Assembly: GCF_004028155.1 (NCBI RefSeq)
Contig: NZ_SBII01000002.1
Span: forward strand, 410,162 to 474,161
Reading direction: 5' to 3'
Length of the DNA stretch: 64,000 nucleotides
Origin: Flavobacterium cerinum
Lineage (GTDB): Bacteria; Bacteroidota; Bacteroidia; Flavobacteriales; Flavobacteriaceae
Below the pieces are notes generated by a model that was not told where the DNA came from, did not search any database, and worked only from the letters and a program-made list of their open reading frames with translations. The translations under genes were made by a program, and so were the position numbers. Of the stretch, positions 8,287-17,164 are shown in pieces; the stretch's first letter is position 1; the number at the start of each line of letters is the position of its first letter.

Positions 8287-9876
8287 TTAAAGAATAACCA
8301 CGTTAAACTCCTGTTCTAATGGCTTTAGTTGAGAAAAGAGCTTGCTAAGGAGGCTGCCGTCAAATTCCAGGTAGAACTCAGAGAAGTTTGCTTTTCGTTC
8401 CTGTAAGCCTTTTCCGGGGAAAAGTTCATTTTGGAGTAATACAATACGCTCCAGCTGTTCGGTATGGTTTCGTTTTTCTGCTTTAAGTAAACGCTTCTCA
8501 AGGTTTTCAAGCCCTTTAATTTGTTTTATTTCCTGCGCTTTTACAGCACCGATAAAAGAAGCATCGGTTTTAGCAGCAATATCGGCCAGTACTTCAAATT
8601 GATTTTTAAGCAGTTCTTTCTGGTCAGTGAAATCAAGTTTGAATTCAGAGAATGATTGTACTTTTTTGTTAAGGAGATCTTGCTGCTTAGAGAACATATC
8701 TGCCCATGAAAGACCTAGCTTATCCAGTTTGTCGGCCTGTTTTTGTGTAGCCAGTAAAACTGAGTTACGAACTAGCAGTATTGGAAAAGTAGTCTTAGCC
8801 GATTCAAAATACGATTTAAGTTCCAGCCAATAAGCAATTTCGCCTCCTCCGCCAATGTAGGCAAGGTTGGGTAATATTACTTCCTCATACAGTGGACGCA
8901 TTATTACATTAGGACTAAACTTTTCAGGATTTGAATCCAACAAAGCTAAAATCTCGTCTTCAGAGAATTTCAGCTCGGTATTGTTAATGTGGTAAACGCC
9001 ATCCTGTAAAATGATGCGTTCTCTTAGGGTATCTTCTATGTAGAATAGGTTAATCTCACGCGGATTTACCTGTATGTTATAATCTTTAAGTAGTGCTGCT
9101 GTTTCGGCTACCTTAAGGTGAGATGTTTGCTTTAGTAATTCTTCTTGTACATAAGGTGCAAACAGTTTTTTAAGACCGGCAGTATCGGCATCGAGAATTA
9201 CCAGGCCTTCGCTGCTAAATAATTCGTTAGCCAAATAGCGGGTAGCATCGGCAAGGTTGGTATGTTTTATATAAGCATCTTCGAATAGCTTAGTAAGCCA
9301 TGCCGCATTTTTCCCTAAGCCAAGTTCTTTAGAGAAAACATCAAGAACAGCCTCAAGGCCCTCGGTAGAAAATCGTCCTACGGGTCCGGCGCTTTCACGC
9401 GGCCACTTAATTTTTTTATTGCGAAAAGTAAAGAAATTGATCTCTTCAAAATCATGGTCTTCGGTTGCCATCCAGTATACCGGTACAAAATTTTGCTGCG
9501 GATAGGCTGCTTTTAATTCCTTACTCAGGTTAACCGCAGAAACTATCTTGTATAAAAAATATAGAGGTCCGGTAAAAAGGTTAAGCTGATGTCCTGTTGT
9601 TACGGTAAAGGTGTCGTCTTTTCTTAACAGGTCTATGTTGTGCTGTGTAAGCGCAGATGTATTTATATTCTTGTACTGTTCCTGTAAAGTGTCAGCAAGA
9701 ACACTACGAAAGGCAGGATTGTAGTTTTTTTGTTTCTCTTCGATCTGTGCCTTGAAGTTTTCAAGGGTAGGGAAGCGATGGTACAACGGCTTCAGTGTAT
9801 CTTTCTGGTTAAGGTAATCGGTTATAAGCGGGGTAAAATATCCGGAACTCTGGTAGCTGATACAGTCTGATGGCAT
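8287..9876 (-). CDS. bshC: putative bacillithiol synthase, cysteine-adding BshC
   Basis: The 529 residues match BshC in length and layout. An N-terminal Rossmann-type nucleotide-binding region has TVTTGHQLNLFTGPLYFLYKI and VPVYWMATEDHDFEEI, both strong BshC signatures. GPVGRFST, PNVIMRPLYEEVILPNLAYIGGGGEIAYW and a C-terminal coiled coil rich in Leu, Lys and Glu complete it. BshC adds cysteine to GlcN-malate, the last step of bacillithiol synthesis. bshA and bshB are not in the window, so the pathway is implied only. It is transcribed singly, away from the radical SAM gene. Confidence 0.93.
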   Translation of the reverse strand: MPSDCISYQSSGYFTPLITDYLNQKDTLKPLYHRFPTLENFKAQIEEKQKNYNPAFRSVLADTLQEQYKNINTSALTQHNIDLLRKDDTFTVTTGHQLNLFTGPLYFLYKIVSAVNLSKELKAAYPQQNFVPVYWMATEDHDFEEINFFTFRNKKIKWPRESAGPVGRFSTEGLEAVLDVFSKELGLGKNAAWLTKLFEDAYIKHTNLADATRYLANELFSSEGLVILDADTAGLKKLFAPYVQEELLKQTSHLKVAETAALLKDYNIQVNPREINLFYIEDTLRERIILQDGVYHINNTELKFSEDEILALLDSNPEKFSPNVIMRPLYEEVILPNLAYIGGGGEIAYWLELKSYFESAKTTFPILLVRNSVLLATQKQADKLDKLGLSWADMFSKQQDLLNKKVQSFSEFKLDFTDQKELLKNQFEVLADIAAKTDASFIGAVKAQEIKQIKGLENLEKRLLKAEKRNHTEQLERIVLLQNELFPGKGLQERKANFSEFYLEFDGSLLSKLFSQLKPLEQEFNVVIL

Positions 9877-10101
9877 TTTGATACAAATTTTCCCGTAAAA
9901 TTACGGAAAAAACACTTTGCATAAATGTATAAATGACGTGTTTGATATGTCATTTATAAATTCATTTAAGGTTTAGTATTAAGGTTTCTTACCAAATTTC
10001 TTTCAGGTTGATAAAACTATCAAGAGCATATTCAGTGTTTGTGCATTTAATAAGGGTTTTATCTTCAATATCAATTAATCATAAATCCCAAAAATATCCC
10101 C

Positions 10102-10109
10102 TATTTTTG
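10102..10109 (+). promoter_or_regulatory. -7 promoter element of the radical SAM gene
   Basis: TATTTTTG matches TAnnTTTG exactly and is followed by GC, as in other flavobacterial promoters. No clear TTG -33 box is present 19-21 bases upstream. It lies 22 bases before the TTG at 10131 and downstream of the farthest upstream in-frame ATG (10008), which argues against that long start. Confidence 0.5.
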
Positions 10110-10130
10110 CAGGCTAATACTGCATGCATT

Positions 10131-12329
10131 TTGGAAACCAAACTTCTTTTAATAACACCGCCTTTTACACAGCTCAATACGCCTTATCCGGCAACGGCCT
10201 ATCTAAAAGGGTTTTTAAATACTAAAGGCATTGTGTCTACTCAGGCCGATCTTGGTATTGAAGTGATATTGAAATTGTTTTCCAAAACAGGATTGACTGA
10301 TCTTTTTGAGCGCATTGAAAATGATCCGCAGGAAAGAACTCCAAATGCAGAACGTATTATTGCTTTAAAAGGAGAATACCTTAAAACGATAGATGCAGTT
10401 ATGTTGTTTTTGCAGGGAAAAAACCCTACACTGTCGCACCTTATCTGCCGTGAAGATTTCCTGCCAGAAGCATCCCGTTTTGCGCAGTTGGAAGAACTTG
10501 ATTGGGCATTTGGAACGATGGGGCTTCAGGATAGGGCAAAGCATTTGGCTACACTGTATCTTGAAGATATTTCCGATTTAATTGTAGAATGCGTCGATTC
10601 ACATTTTGGCTTTAGCCGTTATGCAGAAAGGCTTGGCCGATCTGCTAATTCGTTTGACGAATTGTACGACAGCCTGCAGCAGCCATTTACCTTTATAGAC
10701 GAAATACTATTGGATATTTTACACCAACGTATGCTGGACGTGCAACCACAGTTGGTTGGTTTTTCGATACCTTTTCCGGGGAATTTGTACGCGGCTTTCA
10801 GAAGCGCGCAGTACATCAAGAAACATTTTCCGGGGGTCAAAATTACCATGGGCGGTGGCTTCCCGAATACCGAGCTTCGTTCATTGGCGGATGTAAGAGT
10901 AATGGAATTCTTTGATTTTATTACGCTGGACGATGGTGAGGCTCCGGTAGAATGTTTGGTAGAGCACGTTAGCGGTAAAAGGGATATAGAACAGTTAAAA
11001 CGAACGTTTGCCTTAGTCGATGGCAAAATTAAATATATTGATAATTCCGGATGCAGGGATTATAAGCAAGCCGATGTAGGTACGCCTGATTATTCAGATC
11101 TGCTATTGGATGAATATATTTCTGTTATTGAAATTGTGAATCCTATGCACCGCATGTGGAGCGATGGACGCTGGAATAAACTTACTATGGCACATGGCTG
11201 CTATTGGGGTAAATGTACTTTTTGCGATATATCATTAGATTATATCAAGGTATACGAACCGGTAGCTGCAAAACTGCTTTGCGATCGCATAGAAGAGCTT
11301 ATGGCACAAACAGGGCAGAATGGTTTCCATTTTGTTGATGAAGCTGCACCGCCGGCTCTTATGCGTGAACTGGCTCTTGAAATATTACGACGCAATCTTG
11401 CCGTGACGTGGTGGACAAACATACGTTTTGAAAAAAGCTTTACTAAAGATCTTTGCCTACTGCTTAAAGCATCGGGATGTATAGCTGTTTCGGGCGGACT
11501 CGAAGTTGCATCAGACCGATTATTGGAACTTATCCAAAAGGGAGTAACAGTTGCACAGGTGGCGCGCGTAACCCGCAATTTTACCGAAGCAGGTATTATG
11601 GTACATGCTTACCTTATGTATGGTTTTCCTACTCAAACGGCACAGGAAACAATAGATTCACTGGAAATGGTACGCCAGATGTTTGAAACAGGTATATTAC
11701 AATCCGGATTCTGGCATCAGTTTGCTATGACAGCCCATAGCCCTGTAGGTATGTATCCCGAAAAATTCGGAGTGCTTAAAGAAACAGAAGCAATAGGCAG
11801 TTTTGCCAATAATGATATTGTACATGTAGATAAAACAGGTACGAATCACGACAAGTTTAGTTTTGGGCTGAAGAAGTCACTGTTTAACTATATGCATGGT
11901 ATTTGTTTTGATTATTCGCTTCAGGATTGGTTTGAGTTTAAAGTACCTAAAACAAAAGTGCCCGATGATTATATTTTTAGTGTACTGCAGGAAGAAGATA
12001 ACTTTACTGTAAAGCCTACCGCCAAAGTTGTGTGGACAGGAGGGAAGCCTTCGGTTGCTTACTTTACTAAAAATAAAAAGGGCCGCAGCTTTGAGATGGC
12101 GACCCTTACATTTCATGATAAAAAAGAGAGTTTTGCTGTGCAGGTCTCTCAGGAGCAGGCACAATGGCTTGCTGATTTTTTAGATAAAGCGGCTATTGCT
12201 GCAAAAAGTATTACTACTTATTCGCAGGCTAAACAGAGTTATGAAGATTCCGGTTTGGAAGACTTTGAACTCTTATGGTTTAGTAAACCTATAAATACGC
12301 TAAGAGACTTTGGATTATTAGTGTTATAA
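10131..12329 (+). CDS. B12-binding-type radical SAM protein
   Basis: I choose TTG at 10131 (reading METKLLLITPPFTQ) over the in-frame ATG at 10008: the extra 41 residues are non-family-like and a promoter element lies inside them. That gives 732 residues. The N-terminal half contains a cobalamin-binding-like Rossmann region (LVGFSIPFPGNLYAAFR, KITMGGGFPN). The radical SAM core carries Cys357, Cys362 and Cys365 as CYWGKCTFC, a CX4CX2C spacing instead of CX3CX2C, then VDEAAPP, WWTNIRFEK and YLMYGFPTQTAQETI. The C-terminal 180 residues are family-specific. Likely a methyltransferase or rearrangement enzyme; the substrate is unknown. No precursor peptide gene is evident beside it. Confidence 0.8.
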   Translation: METKLLLITPPFTQLNTPYPATAYLKGFLNTKGIVSTQADLGIEVILKLFSKTGLTDLFERIENDPQERTPNAERIIALKGEYLKTIDAVMLFLQGKNPTLSHLICREDFLPEASRFAQLEELDWAFGTMGLQDRAKHLATLYLEDISDLIVECVDSHFGFSRYAERLGRSANSFDELYDSLQQPFTFIDEILLDILHQRMLDVQPQLVGFSIPFPGNLYAAFRSAQYIKKHFPGVKITMGGGFPNTELRSLADVRVMEFFDFITLDDGEAPVECLVEHVSGKRDIEQLKRTFALVDGKIKYIDNSGCRDYKQADVGTPDYSDLLLDEYISVIEIVNPMHRMWSDGRWNKLTMAHGCYWGKCTFCDISLDYIKVYEPVAAKLLCDRIEELMAQTGQNGFHFVDEAAPPALMRELALEILRRNLAVTWWTNIRFEKSFTKDLCLLLKASGCIAVSGGLEVASDRLLELIQKGVTVAQVARVTRNFTEAGIMVHAYLMYGFPTQTAQETIDSLEMVRQMFETGILQSGFWHQFAMTAHSPVGMYPEKFGVLKETEAIGSFANNDIVHVDKTGTNHDKFSFGLKKSLFNYMHGICFDYSLQDWFEFKVPKTKVPDDYIFSVLQEEDNFTVKPTAKVVWTGGKPSVAYFTKNKKGRSFEMATLTFHDKKESFAVQVSQEQAQWLADFLDKAAIAAKSITTYSQAKQSYEDSGLEDFELLWFSKPINTLRDFGLLVL

Positions 12330-12330
12330 T

Positions 12331-12717
12331 CTAGAACTTCTTAGCTTCTTCCATTTTGGTGTATTTCTCGACTTGCGGCGGCGTAAGGAGAGGCAGTACT
12401 TTCTTGAAAATTCTTGTAGAAATTTCACGAGCCTTGGCTTTCTTTTCATCAGCAGATAGACCTTGAGCCTGGTTTATTGCTGTTATAGTACCGCGTTCGT
12501 CTTCAAGAACACTTTTTACTGCTGCTTCCTGAAAATCATCCAGAGTAAGTTCTTTAGTAAGGTATTTTACAGACTCTTCTACAAAGTCTACTTTTTCCTG
12601 TTTTCTTTTGCTTGGTTTGTATTGTTCACGGCCTATACGGCGATCTACCTGCGCTGATGCTGCCGATGACGCAAGGAACATAAAGAATAGAATAAAAAGG
12701 GATGCTTTTAGTTTCAT
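12331..12717 (-). CDS. small periplasmic helical protein, function unknown
   Basis: The 128 residues carry a Sec signal peptide ending SSAASAQ. The mature part is helical and charged: a basic segment (GREQYKPSKRKQEK) then KELTLDDFQEAAVKSVL and LLTPPQVEKYTKMEE. The paired LTxxQ-like segments recall the Spy/CpxP (LTXXQ) periplasmic chaperone-like proteins, but the similarity is weak. Its stop lies one base from the stop of the convergent radical SAM gene. Confidence 0.7.
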   Translation of the reverse strand: MKLKASLFILFFMFLASSAASAQVDRRIGREQYKPSKRKQEKVDFVEESVKYLTKELTLDDFQEAAVKSVLEDERGTITAINQAQGLSADEKKAKAREISTRIFKKVLPLLTPPQVEKYTKMEEAKKF

Positions 12718-12760
12718 AACGGTTACAATAATTAAATCAAACGTAATAAAATTATAATAA

Positions 12761-12790
12761 AAAAGCTAAAGATTTATTGTCTTTAGCTTT
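12761..12790 (-). terminator. terminator after rimO
   Basis: On the minus strand AAAGCTAAAGA, an eight-base loop and TCTTTAGCTTT are followed by a run of T. It lies 10 bases past the rimO stop. Confidence 0.85.
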
Positions 12791-12800
12791 ATAGATATTC

Positions 12801-14129
12801 TTAGTTTAACGGTAGGTCTGCCGGGATGCCATAAAGGTCAAATTCGGTAGCCTCAGTAATTTTTATATTTACAAATTCGCCTGTTTTAAGGTAAGCAAGA
12901 GAAGCATCTATTAGTACTTCATTGTCTACATCAGGACTGTCAAATTCTGTTCTTCCAATAAAATGACCGCCTTCTTTTCTGTCAATAATACAACGGAAAG
13001 TCTGTCCGATTTTTTCTTGGTTTAGATCCCATGAAATTTGAGATTGTATTTCCATGATCTCGTTTGCACGTTGTTGTTTCACTTCGGCAGGAACATCATC
13101 TTCAAGAAGGTAAGCATGAGTATTTTCTTCGTGAGAATATTTAAAGCATCCAAGACGCTCAAAACGCATTTCTTCAACCCAGTTTTTCATGATCTGGAAA
13201 TCTTCTTCCGTTTCACCCGGATATCCTACAATAAGTGTAGTTCTTATGGTCATTCCCGGCACAGCTGCTCTAAATTCATTAAGAAGTTTAGTGGTTTTTT
13301 CTTTAGTAGTACCACGGCGCATCGATTTTAAGATGTTATCGCTAATGTGCTGTAAAGGAATATCTATATAGTTACATATCTTAGGTTCGCGGTTCATTAG
13401 ATCCAATACATCCATTGGGAAACCTGAAGGGAACGCATAATGAAGACGTATCCATTCAATACCTTCAACCTTTACAAGGTTTTCAAGCAATTCGGCAAGA
13501 TTACGTTTTTTGTACAGGTCAAGACCATAATAGGTAAGATCCTGAGCAATAAGTATAAGTTCTTTAACGCCATTACGGGCAAGACCTTCGGCTTCTTTAA
13601 CTAATTTTTCAATTGGCTGGGAAACGTGTTTGCCACGCATAAGCGGTATAGCGCAAAAACTGCACGGACGGTCACATCCTTCGGCAATTTTTAAGTAAGC
13701 ATAATTTTTTGGAGTAGTGGTAAGGCGTTCACCTAGCAGTTCGTGCTTATAATCGGCGCCAAGTGCTTTTAAAAGGCCAGGTAGTTCTGTTGTACCAAAG
13801 TACTGGTCTACATTAGGTATCTCTTTAATAAGATCCGGTTTGTAGCGTTCAGATAAACATCCGGTAACGAATACTTTGTCTACAATACCCTGTTCTTTTT
13901 TGTCAACATAATTCAATATCATGTTTACCGACTCTTCTTTAGCATTATCAATAAATCCGCAGGTATTGATAACAATGATGTTTCCTTCCTCATCTGCAGG
14001 TGCTTCGTGAGCAACATCTTTACCGCTTGCTCTTAGTTGTCCCATCAGTACTTCGCTATCGTACACGTTTTTGGAACATCCTAAGGTGATTACATTGATC
14101 TTATTCTTCTTTAACGATTTGGTTCTCAT
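12801..14129 (-). CDS. rimO: ribosomal protein S12 methylthiotransferase RimO
   Basis: The 442-residue protein has the methylthiotransferase layout: an N-terminal UPF0004 domain with INVITLGCSKNVYDSEVLMG and further cluster-binding cysteines (VINTCGFID, FVTGCLSERY), a radical SAM core with the canonical CDRPCSFC (CX3CX2C), and a C-terminal TRAM domain. The TLGCSKN opening is the RimO rather than MiaB type. It methylthiolates an aspartate of ribosomal protein S12. A TAATTTTG -7 box lies about 20 bases upstream of the ATG. Confidence 0.95.
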   Translation of the reverse strand: MRTKSLKKNKINVITLGCSKNVYDSEVLMGQLRASGKDVAHEAPADEEGNIIVINTCGFIDNAKEESVNMILNYVDKKEQGIVDKVFVTGCLSERYKPDLIKEIPNVDQYFGTTELPGLLKALGADYKHELLGERLTTTPKNYAYLKIAEGCDRPCSFCAIPLMRGKHVSQPIEKLVKEAEGLARNGVKELILIAQDLTYYGLDLYKKRNLAELLENLVKVEGIEWIRLHYAFPSGFPMDVLDLMNREPKICNYIDIPLQHISDNILKSMRRGTTKEKTTKLLNEFRAAVPGMTIRTTLIVGYPGETEEDFQIMKNWVEEMRFERLGCFKYSHEENTHAYLLEDDVPAEVKQQRANEIMEIQSQISWDLNQEKIGQTFRCIIDRKEGGHFIGRTEFDSPDVDNEVLIDASLAYLKTGEFVNIKITEATEFDLYGIPADLPLN

Positions 14130-14265
14130 GTAGTTGAAAATTGGAGTGCAAAATTAAGCAATTTATTGATAGGTTTGGAGGTTTAAACTTTAAACTTTAA
14201 GAAATAGGCCAGAGGCAATAAACCCTTGGCTAGCTATGTGATTTTTATCGTAAAATCATTCTGTA

Positions 14266-14308
14266 ATAAAAAAGCCACTCCCTACCAATTTGCCGGGAAT
14301 GGCTTTTT
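14266..14308 (-). terminator. terminator after the FadL-like gene
   Basis: On the minus strand AAAAAGCCATTCCC and GGGAGTGGCTTTTTT pair (one G-T wobble) around a 12-base loop, 24 bases after the stop of the FadL-type gene. Confidence 0.85.
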
Positions 14309-14331
14309 CTGAATTAATAGTAGATGAAAAA

Positions 14332-15855
14332 TTATAAGTCTATCGTGTATGATAGTGTAATATTGTTGTAAGTGCTTTTTACACGGGCAGTATCGGTAAA
14401 GCCTGCAGTAAGCAATGGAGTATCCATTTTGCGTTCATACCATGAATAGCCCAAATCTAATCTTGATCCCATAAAGGCATAACCTAAACCGGCTGAAGCA
14501 CCGTTAAGGTCGCCAACAGTTGTGCCGTTTTTATACGGGCTCTGCTCATAGCGGTAACCTCCTCTAAGGCTGAATTTCTTGATACGGTATTCTAAACCAA
14601 CTCTTACTTCACTTGCTACATCAAGGGTATTGCTAAGTTCGGTATTTATAGCACTATATCTGCTGCTTTTATATTCGGTATTGCTATAGTCTTTTATAGT
14701 GTAATCAACGCTTAATAAGGCGTTTCTGCCAAATACATAGGCGGCACTTGCTGTCCATTTAGATGGTGTTTTAATAGTATAAGGGTCAAAAATAAAAGTA
14801 GTACCCGGGTTGTAAACAAAAGTATTTACTGATGTTCCTGTTTCACATTCAGGGCAGCGGGATGCAACTCTTTGAGTAATTTCATCCTGAAGCCTCATCC
14901 ATGTAGGTGATTCATAAGAGATACCGGCACGAAGTTCATTAGTAATCTTATAAATGGCACCTAAATTAAAAGAGAATCCTCCGCCATAAGTGTAACGCTC
15001 ATTATCAAAACGTATGGATTGCATACCGGTTGCCAGCGGATTGTTTGTTCTTTCAGTTATAGTGCTGGTTTGTATATAATCTGTGAAATGTACATTTAGG
15101 TTGATACCAACATATAAACGCTCTTTTAATTGTGCACCAAAATTAAGTGCTACTTTACCGTTATATCCAGTAGTAGAAACATAATTTTCGTGGTAGTAGT
15201 TTCTTGTGTTGGGAACATTACTTGTATATACTGTATTGTTGTCGTTACCGGTTGCAGGGTTAAAAATATAAGTTTCATAACCTAGAGCAGCCTGTTGATC
15301 CATATAATTAAGGTCGGTATAGTTTGCAGACCTAAGGGTACCCAGGGTGATTCCGCCTTCGTTGCCAATGCCATTAGCATATCTAAGGAAGTATTTGTCT
15401 ATCGAGTTGTTTGTATTTGTACCGCGGGTATATACTGAATTATGAAAATTATTGGTGTTTTCATAATTAAAACCCAAGGTGAATTTCCTCATTAGAGCAT
15501 TTTCATTGGTGTTGTTAAAAACAAACACAGCGCCTACCTGGTTTAAATCTAAAGCATTGTCATTCTTTTTGGTGGTTGTGCCAAAGTAGTTAGAGCTGTT
15601 ACTTACATTATAGCTGGATAATGATGCTGTTCCTGAGTTGAAATTGAATACCGCAGATCCGGCGGGGTTAACCATCATGGCAGAAAGGTCGCCTCCTACA
15701 GCTCCAAAGGCACCACTCATTGCTCTAAATCGTGCTGTACCGGTAAGGTTGCTTGTAGAATAACGTACTGCATCTGCAGCAGTATTAAGATCTTGCTGAG
15801 CGTGAGATGTAACTGCGGCAAGTATAAATATAGATGAAAGTATGTGTCTTTTCAT
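14332..15855 (-). CDS. OmpP1/FadL/TodX-type outer-membrane transport protein
   Basis: The 507 residues have a signal peptide (cleaved near VTSHAQ-Q) and the FadL-like N-terminal plug region AVRYSTSNLTGTARFRAMSGAFGAVGGDLSAMMVNPAGSA (residues about 28-68). Many amphipathic barrel strands follow, ending in a terminal NNITLSYTIDL strand. One unusual loop, RCPECETGTS, holds two cysteines. FadL-type channels pass hydrophobic compounds across the outer membrane; the substrate here is unknown. It lies 65 bases after the Gly/Tyr-rich lipoprotein gene on the same strand, with a hairpin between them. Confidence 0.85.
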   Translation of the reverse strand: MKRHILSSIFILAAVTSHAQQDLNTAADAVRYSTSNLTGTARFRAMSGAFGAVGGDLSAMMVNPAGSAVFNFNSGTASLSSYNVSNSSNYFGTTTKKNDNALDLNQVGAVFVFNNTNENALMRKFTLGFNYENTNNFHNSVYTRGTNTNNSIDKYFLRYANGIGNEGGITLGTLRSANYTDLNYMDQQAALGYETYIFNPATGNDNNTVYTSNVPNTRNYYHENYVSTTGYNGKVALNFGAQLKERLYVGINLNVHFTDYIQTSTITERTNNPLATGMQSIRFDNERYTYGGGFSFNLGAIYKITNELRAGISYESPTWMRLQDEITQRVASRCPECETGTSVNTFVYNPGTTFIFDPYTIKTPSKWTASAAYVFGRNALLSVDYTIKDYSNTEYKSSRYSAINTELSNTLDVASEVRVGLEYRIKKFSLRGGYRYEQSPYKNGTTVGDLNGASAGLGYAFMGSRLDLGYSWYERKMDTPLLTAGFTDTARVKSTYNNITLSYTIDL

Positions 15856-15870
15856 AATGGGTTTGTTTTA

Positions 15871-15910
15871 AAAAGAAGTCCCCATGTTTGTTTTAAATAA
15901 CATGGGGACT
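15871..15910 (-). terminator. hairpin terminator or attenuator between lipoprotein and FadL-like genes
   Basis: AGTCCCCATG and CATGGGGACT form a perfect ten-base stem (extendable by two T-A pairs) and on the minus strand are followed by TCTTTTT. It could terminate the lipoprotein transcript or attenuate readthrough into the FadL-like gene. Confidence 0.65.
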
Positions 15911-15920
15911 GTTGTATGTT

Positions 15921-17060
15921 TTATCCTCTTCGGCCGCCTCCACCGCCTCCGCCACGGGAACCGCCTCCACCACCGCCACCGCGTGAACCACCGCCAAAGT
16001 TACCTCCGCCGCTGCTTCTTGATGGGCTAATGGTTGTGCCGCTGCTCCTTGAAGGTGAACTTGTACTTCTTGATGGAGTATAAGTATTATTACTATTAGT
16101 GTTTCTGGAAGAAGGAGTATATGTGTTGTTGCTTCTTGTAGGAGTGCTGTATTGGTTTTGTGAGCGCGAAGTACCGCCGTTGTACTGCATATCTCCTCTT
16201 GATCGCACAACATTATTGTTTCTACTGGTATTAAACCTACTGCTGTTTACCTCGCGAATACCCTGGCTTCTGGTATTTATGCTAGTATTGTTTCTGTTGT
16301 TATAGATACTTCTGCTGTTAACGTTTGCATCATTGTTTCTTCTGCTGCTGTAAGCATTCGTTCTACTATTACTATATCTGGTATTATTCCTGCCGTTGTT
16401 ATAATATTCGTTTCTTCCTCCCTGAAAGTAGGATCCTGATCGGCTATAACCATTATAACCATAGTTGTTACCGTAATAGTGGTGATGACCACCATAGTAT
16501 GATGGGTAATAAGGGTATCCTCCCCAGCCCCAGCCACCGCCGTACCAGCTATTCCAACCAAGGCCCCAGCCAAAGCCAATGTTCCAACCCGGATACCAGC
16601 CATTATAGTAGTTATTCCATCCGCCATAGTATCCTCCATAACCGCTGCCGCCATAAACGTTTATGTTTACATTGTCGGTACTTTCGCCCCAACCAGGATA
16701 AGAAGTGTAGCCTTCTGTTCTAACAACCGTGTTACTGCTGTCGTTGGTAGAGCTTGCAGTAGCAGTGCTATCAGTGCTTCCGTCTCCATATAATGGGAAC
16801 TCATCCTGTAAAGAACTGAAGTAGGATTTATAGTTTGTATTCTGACCAGAGTTGTTTCCATCATTATATTGGTTAACATTTCCGTCATTATATTTATATA
16901 CCTGCTCATTATTAGCATTGCGGGGAGTAGAACCATATATTCCGTCGTTGTCATATGATGACGTATTTTGGTAAGAACTGCACGAACTTACAGCCAAACC
17001 AAAGATTCCCAATACAGTGTAAAGGGAGATTTGCCGGATGTTGAAGTAATTAGTTTTCAT
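15921..17060 (-). CDS. Gly/Tyr/Trp-rich low-complexity lipoprotein
   Basis: The 379 residues start with a lipoprotein signal ending AVSSC. About 100 Asn/Ser/Asp-rich residues follow, then a segment of Gly, Tyr, Trp and Asn (around 130-215) with short blocks such as GGYYGGWNNYY and GWGWGGYPYYP, then an Arg/Asn/Ser-rich stretch, and a C-terminal Gly-Arg tail (about 350-379). Such compositions suggest a disordered, self-associating surface or periplasmic polymer. I know of no function. It is divergent from proS and probably co-transcribed in part with the FadL-like gene. Confidence 0.75.
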   Translation of the reverse strand: MKTNYFNIRQISLYTVLGIFGLAVSSCSSYQNTSSYDNDGIYGSTPRNANNEQVYKYNDGNVNQYNDGNNSGQNTNYKSYFSSLQDEFPLYGDGSTDSTATASSTNDSSNTVVRTEGYTSYPGWGESTDNVNINVYGGSGYGGYYGGWNNYYNGWYPGWNIGFGWGLGWNSWYGGGWGWGGYPYYPSYYGGHHHYYGNNYGYNGYSRSGSYFQGGRNEYYNNGRNNTRYSNSRTNAYSSRRNNDANVNSRSIYNNRNNTSINTRSQGIREVNSSRFNTSRNNNVVRSRGDMQYNGGTSRSQNQYSTPTRSNNTYTPSSRNTNSNNTYTPSRSTSSPSRSSGTTISPSRSSGGGNFGGGSRGGGGGGGSRGGGGGGGRRG

Positions 17061-17164
17061 ATCTCTGCATTTTTTTTATTGTTGAACTACTCAAAAATAG
17101 TTAGTTTTGCTAAACTATATTTGATATATAAAAGTAAAACAATTTTTGTGCCAATCTATTTAAA

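Noticed and set aside
10008..10130. Longer start of the radical SAM gene at ATG 10008
   Set aside because: The extra 41 residues (with ISINHKSQKYP and similar) do not look like the family, and a -7 promoter element lies inside them, so TTG 10131 is preferred.
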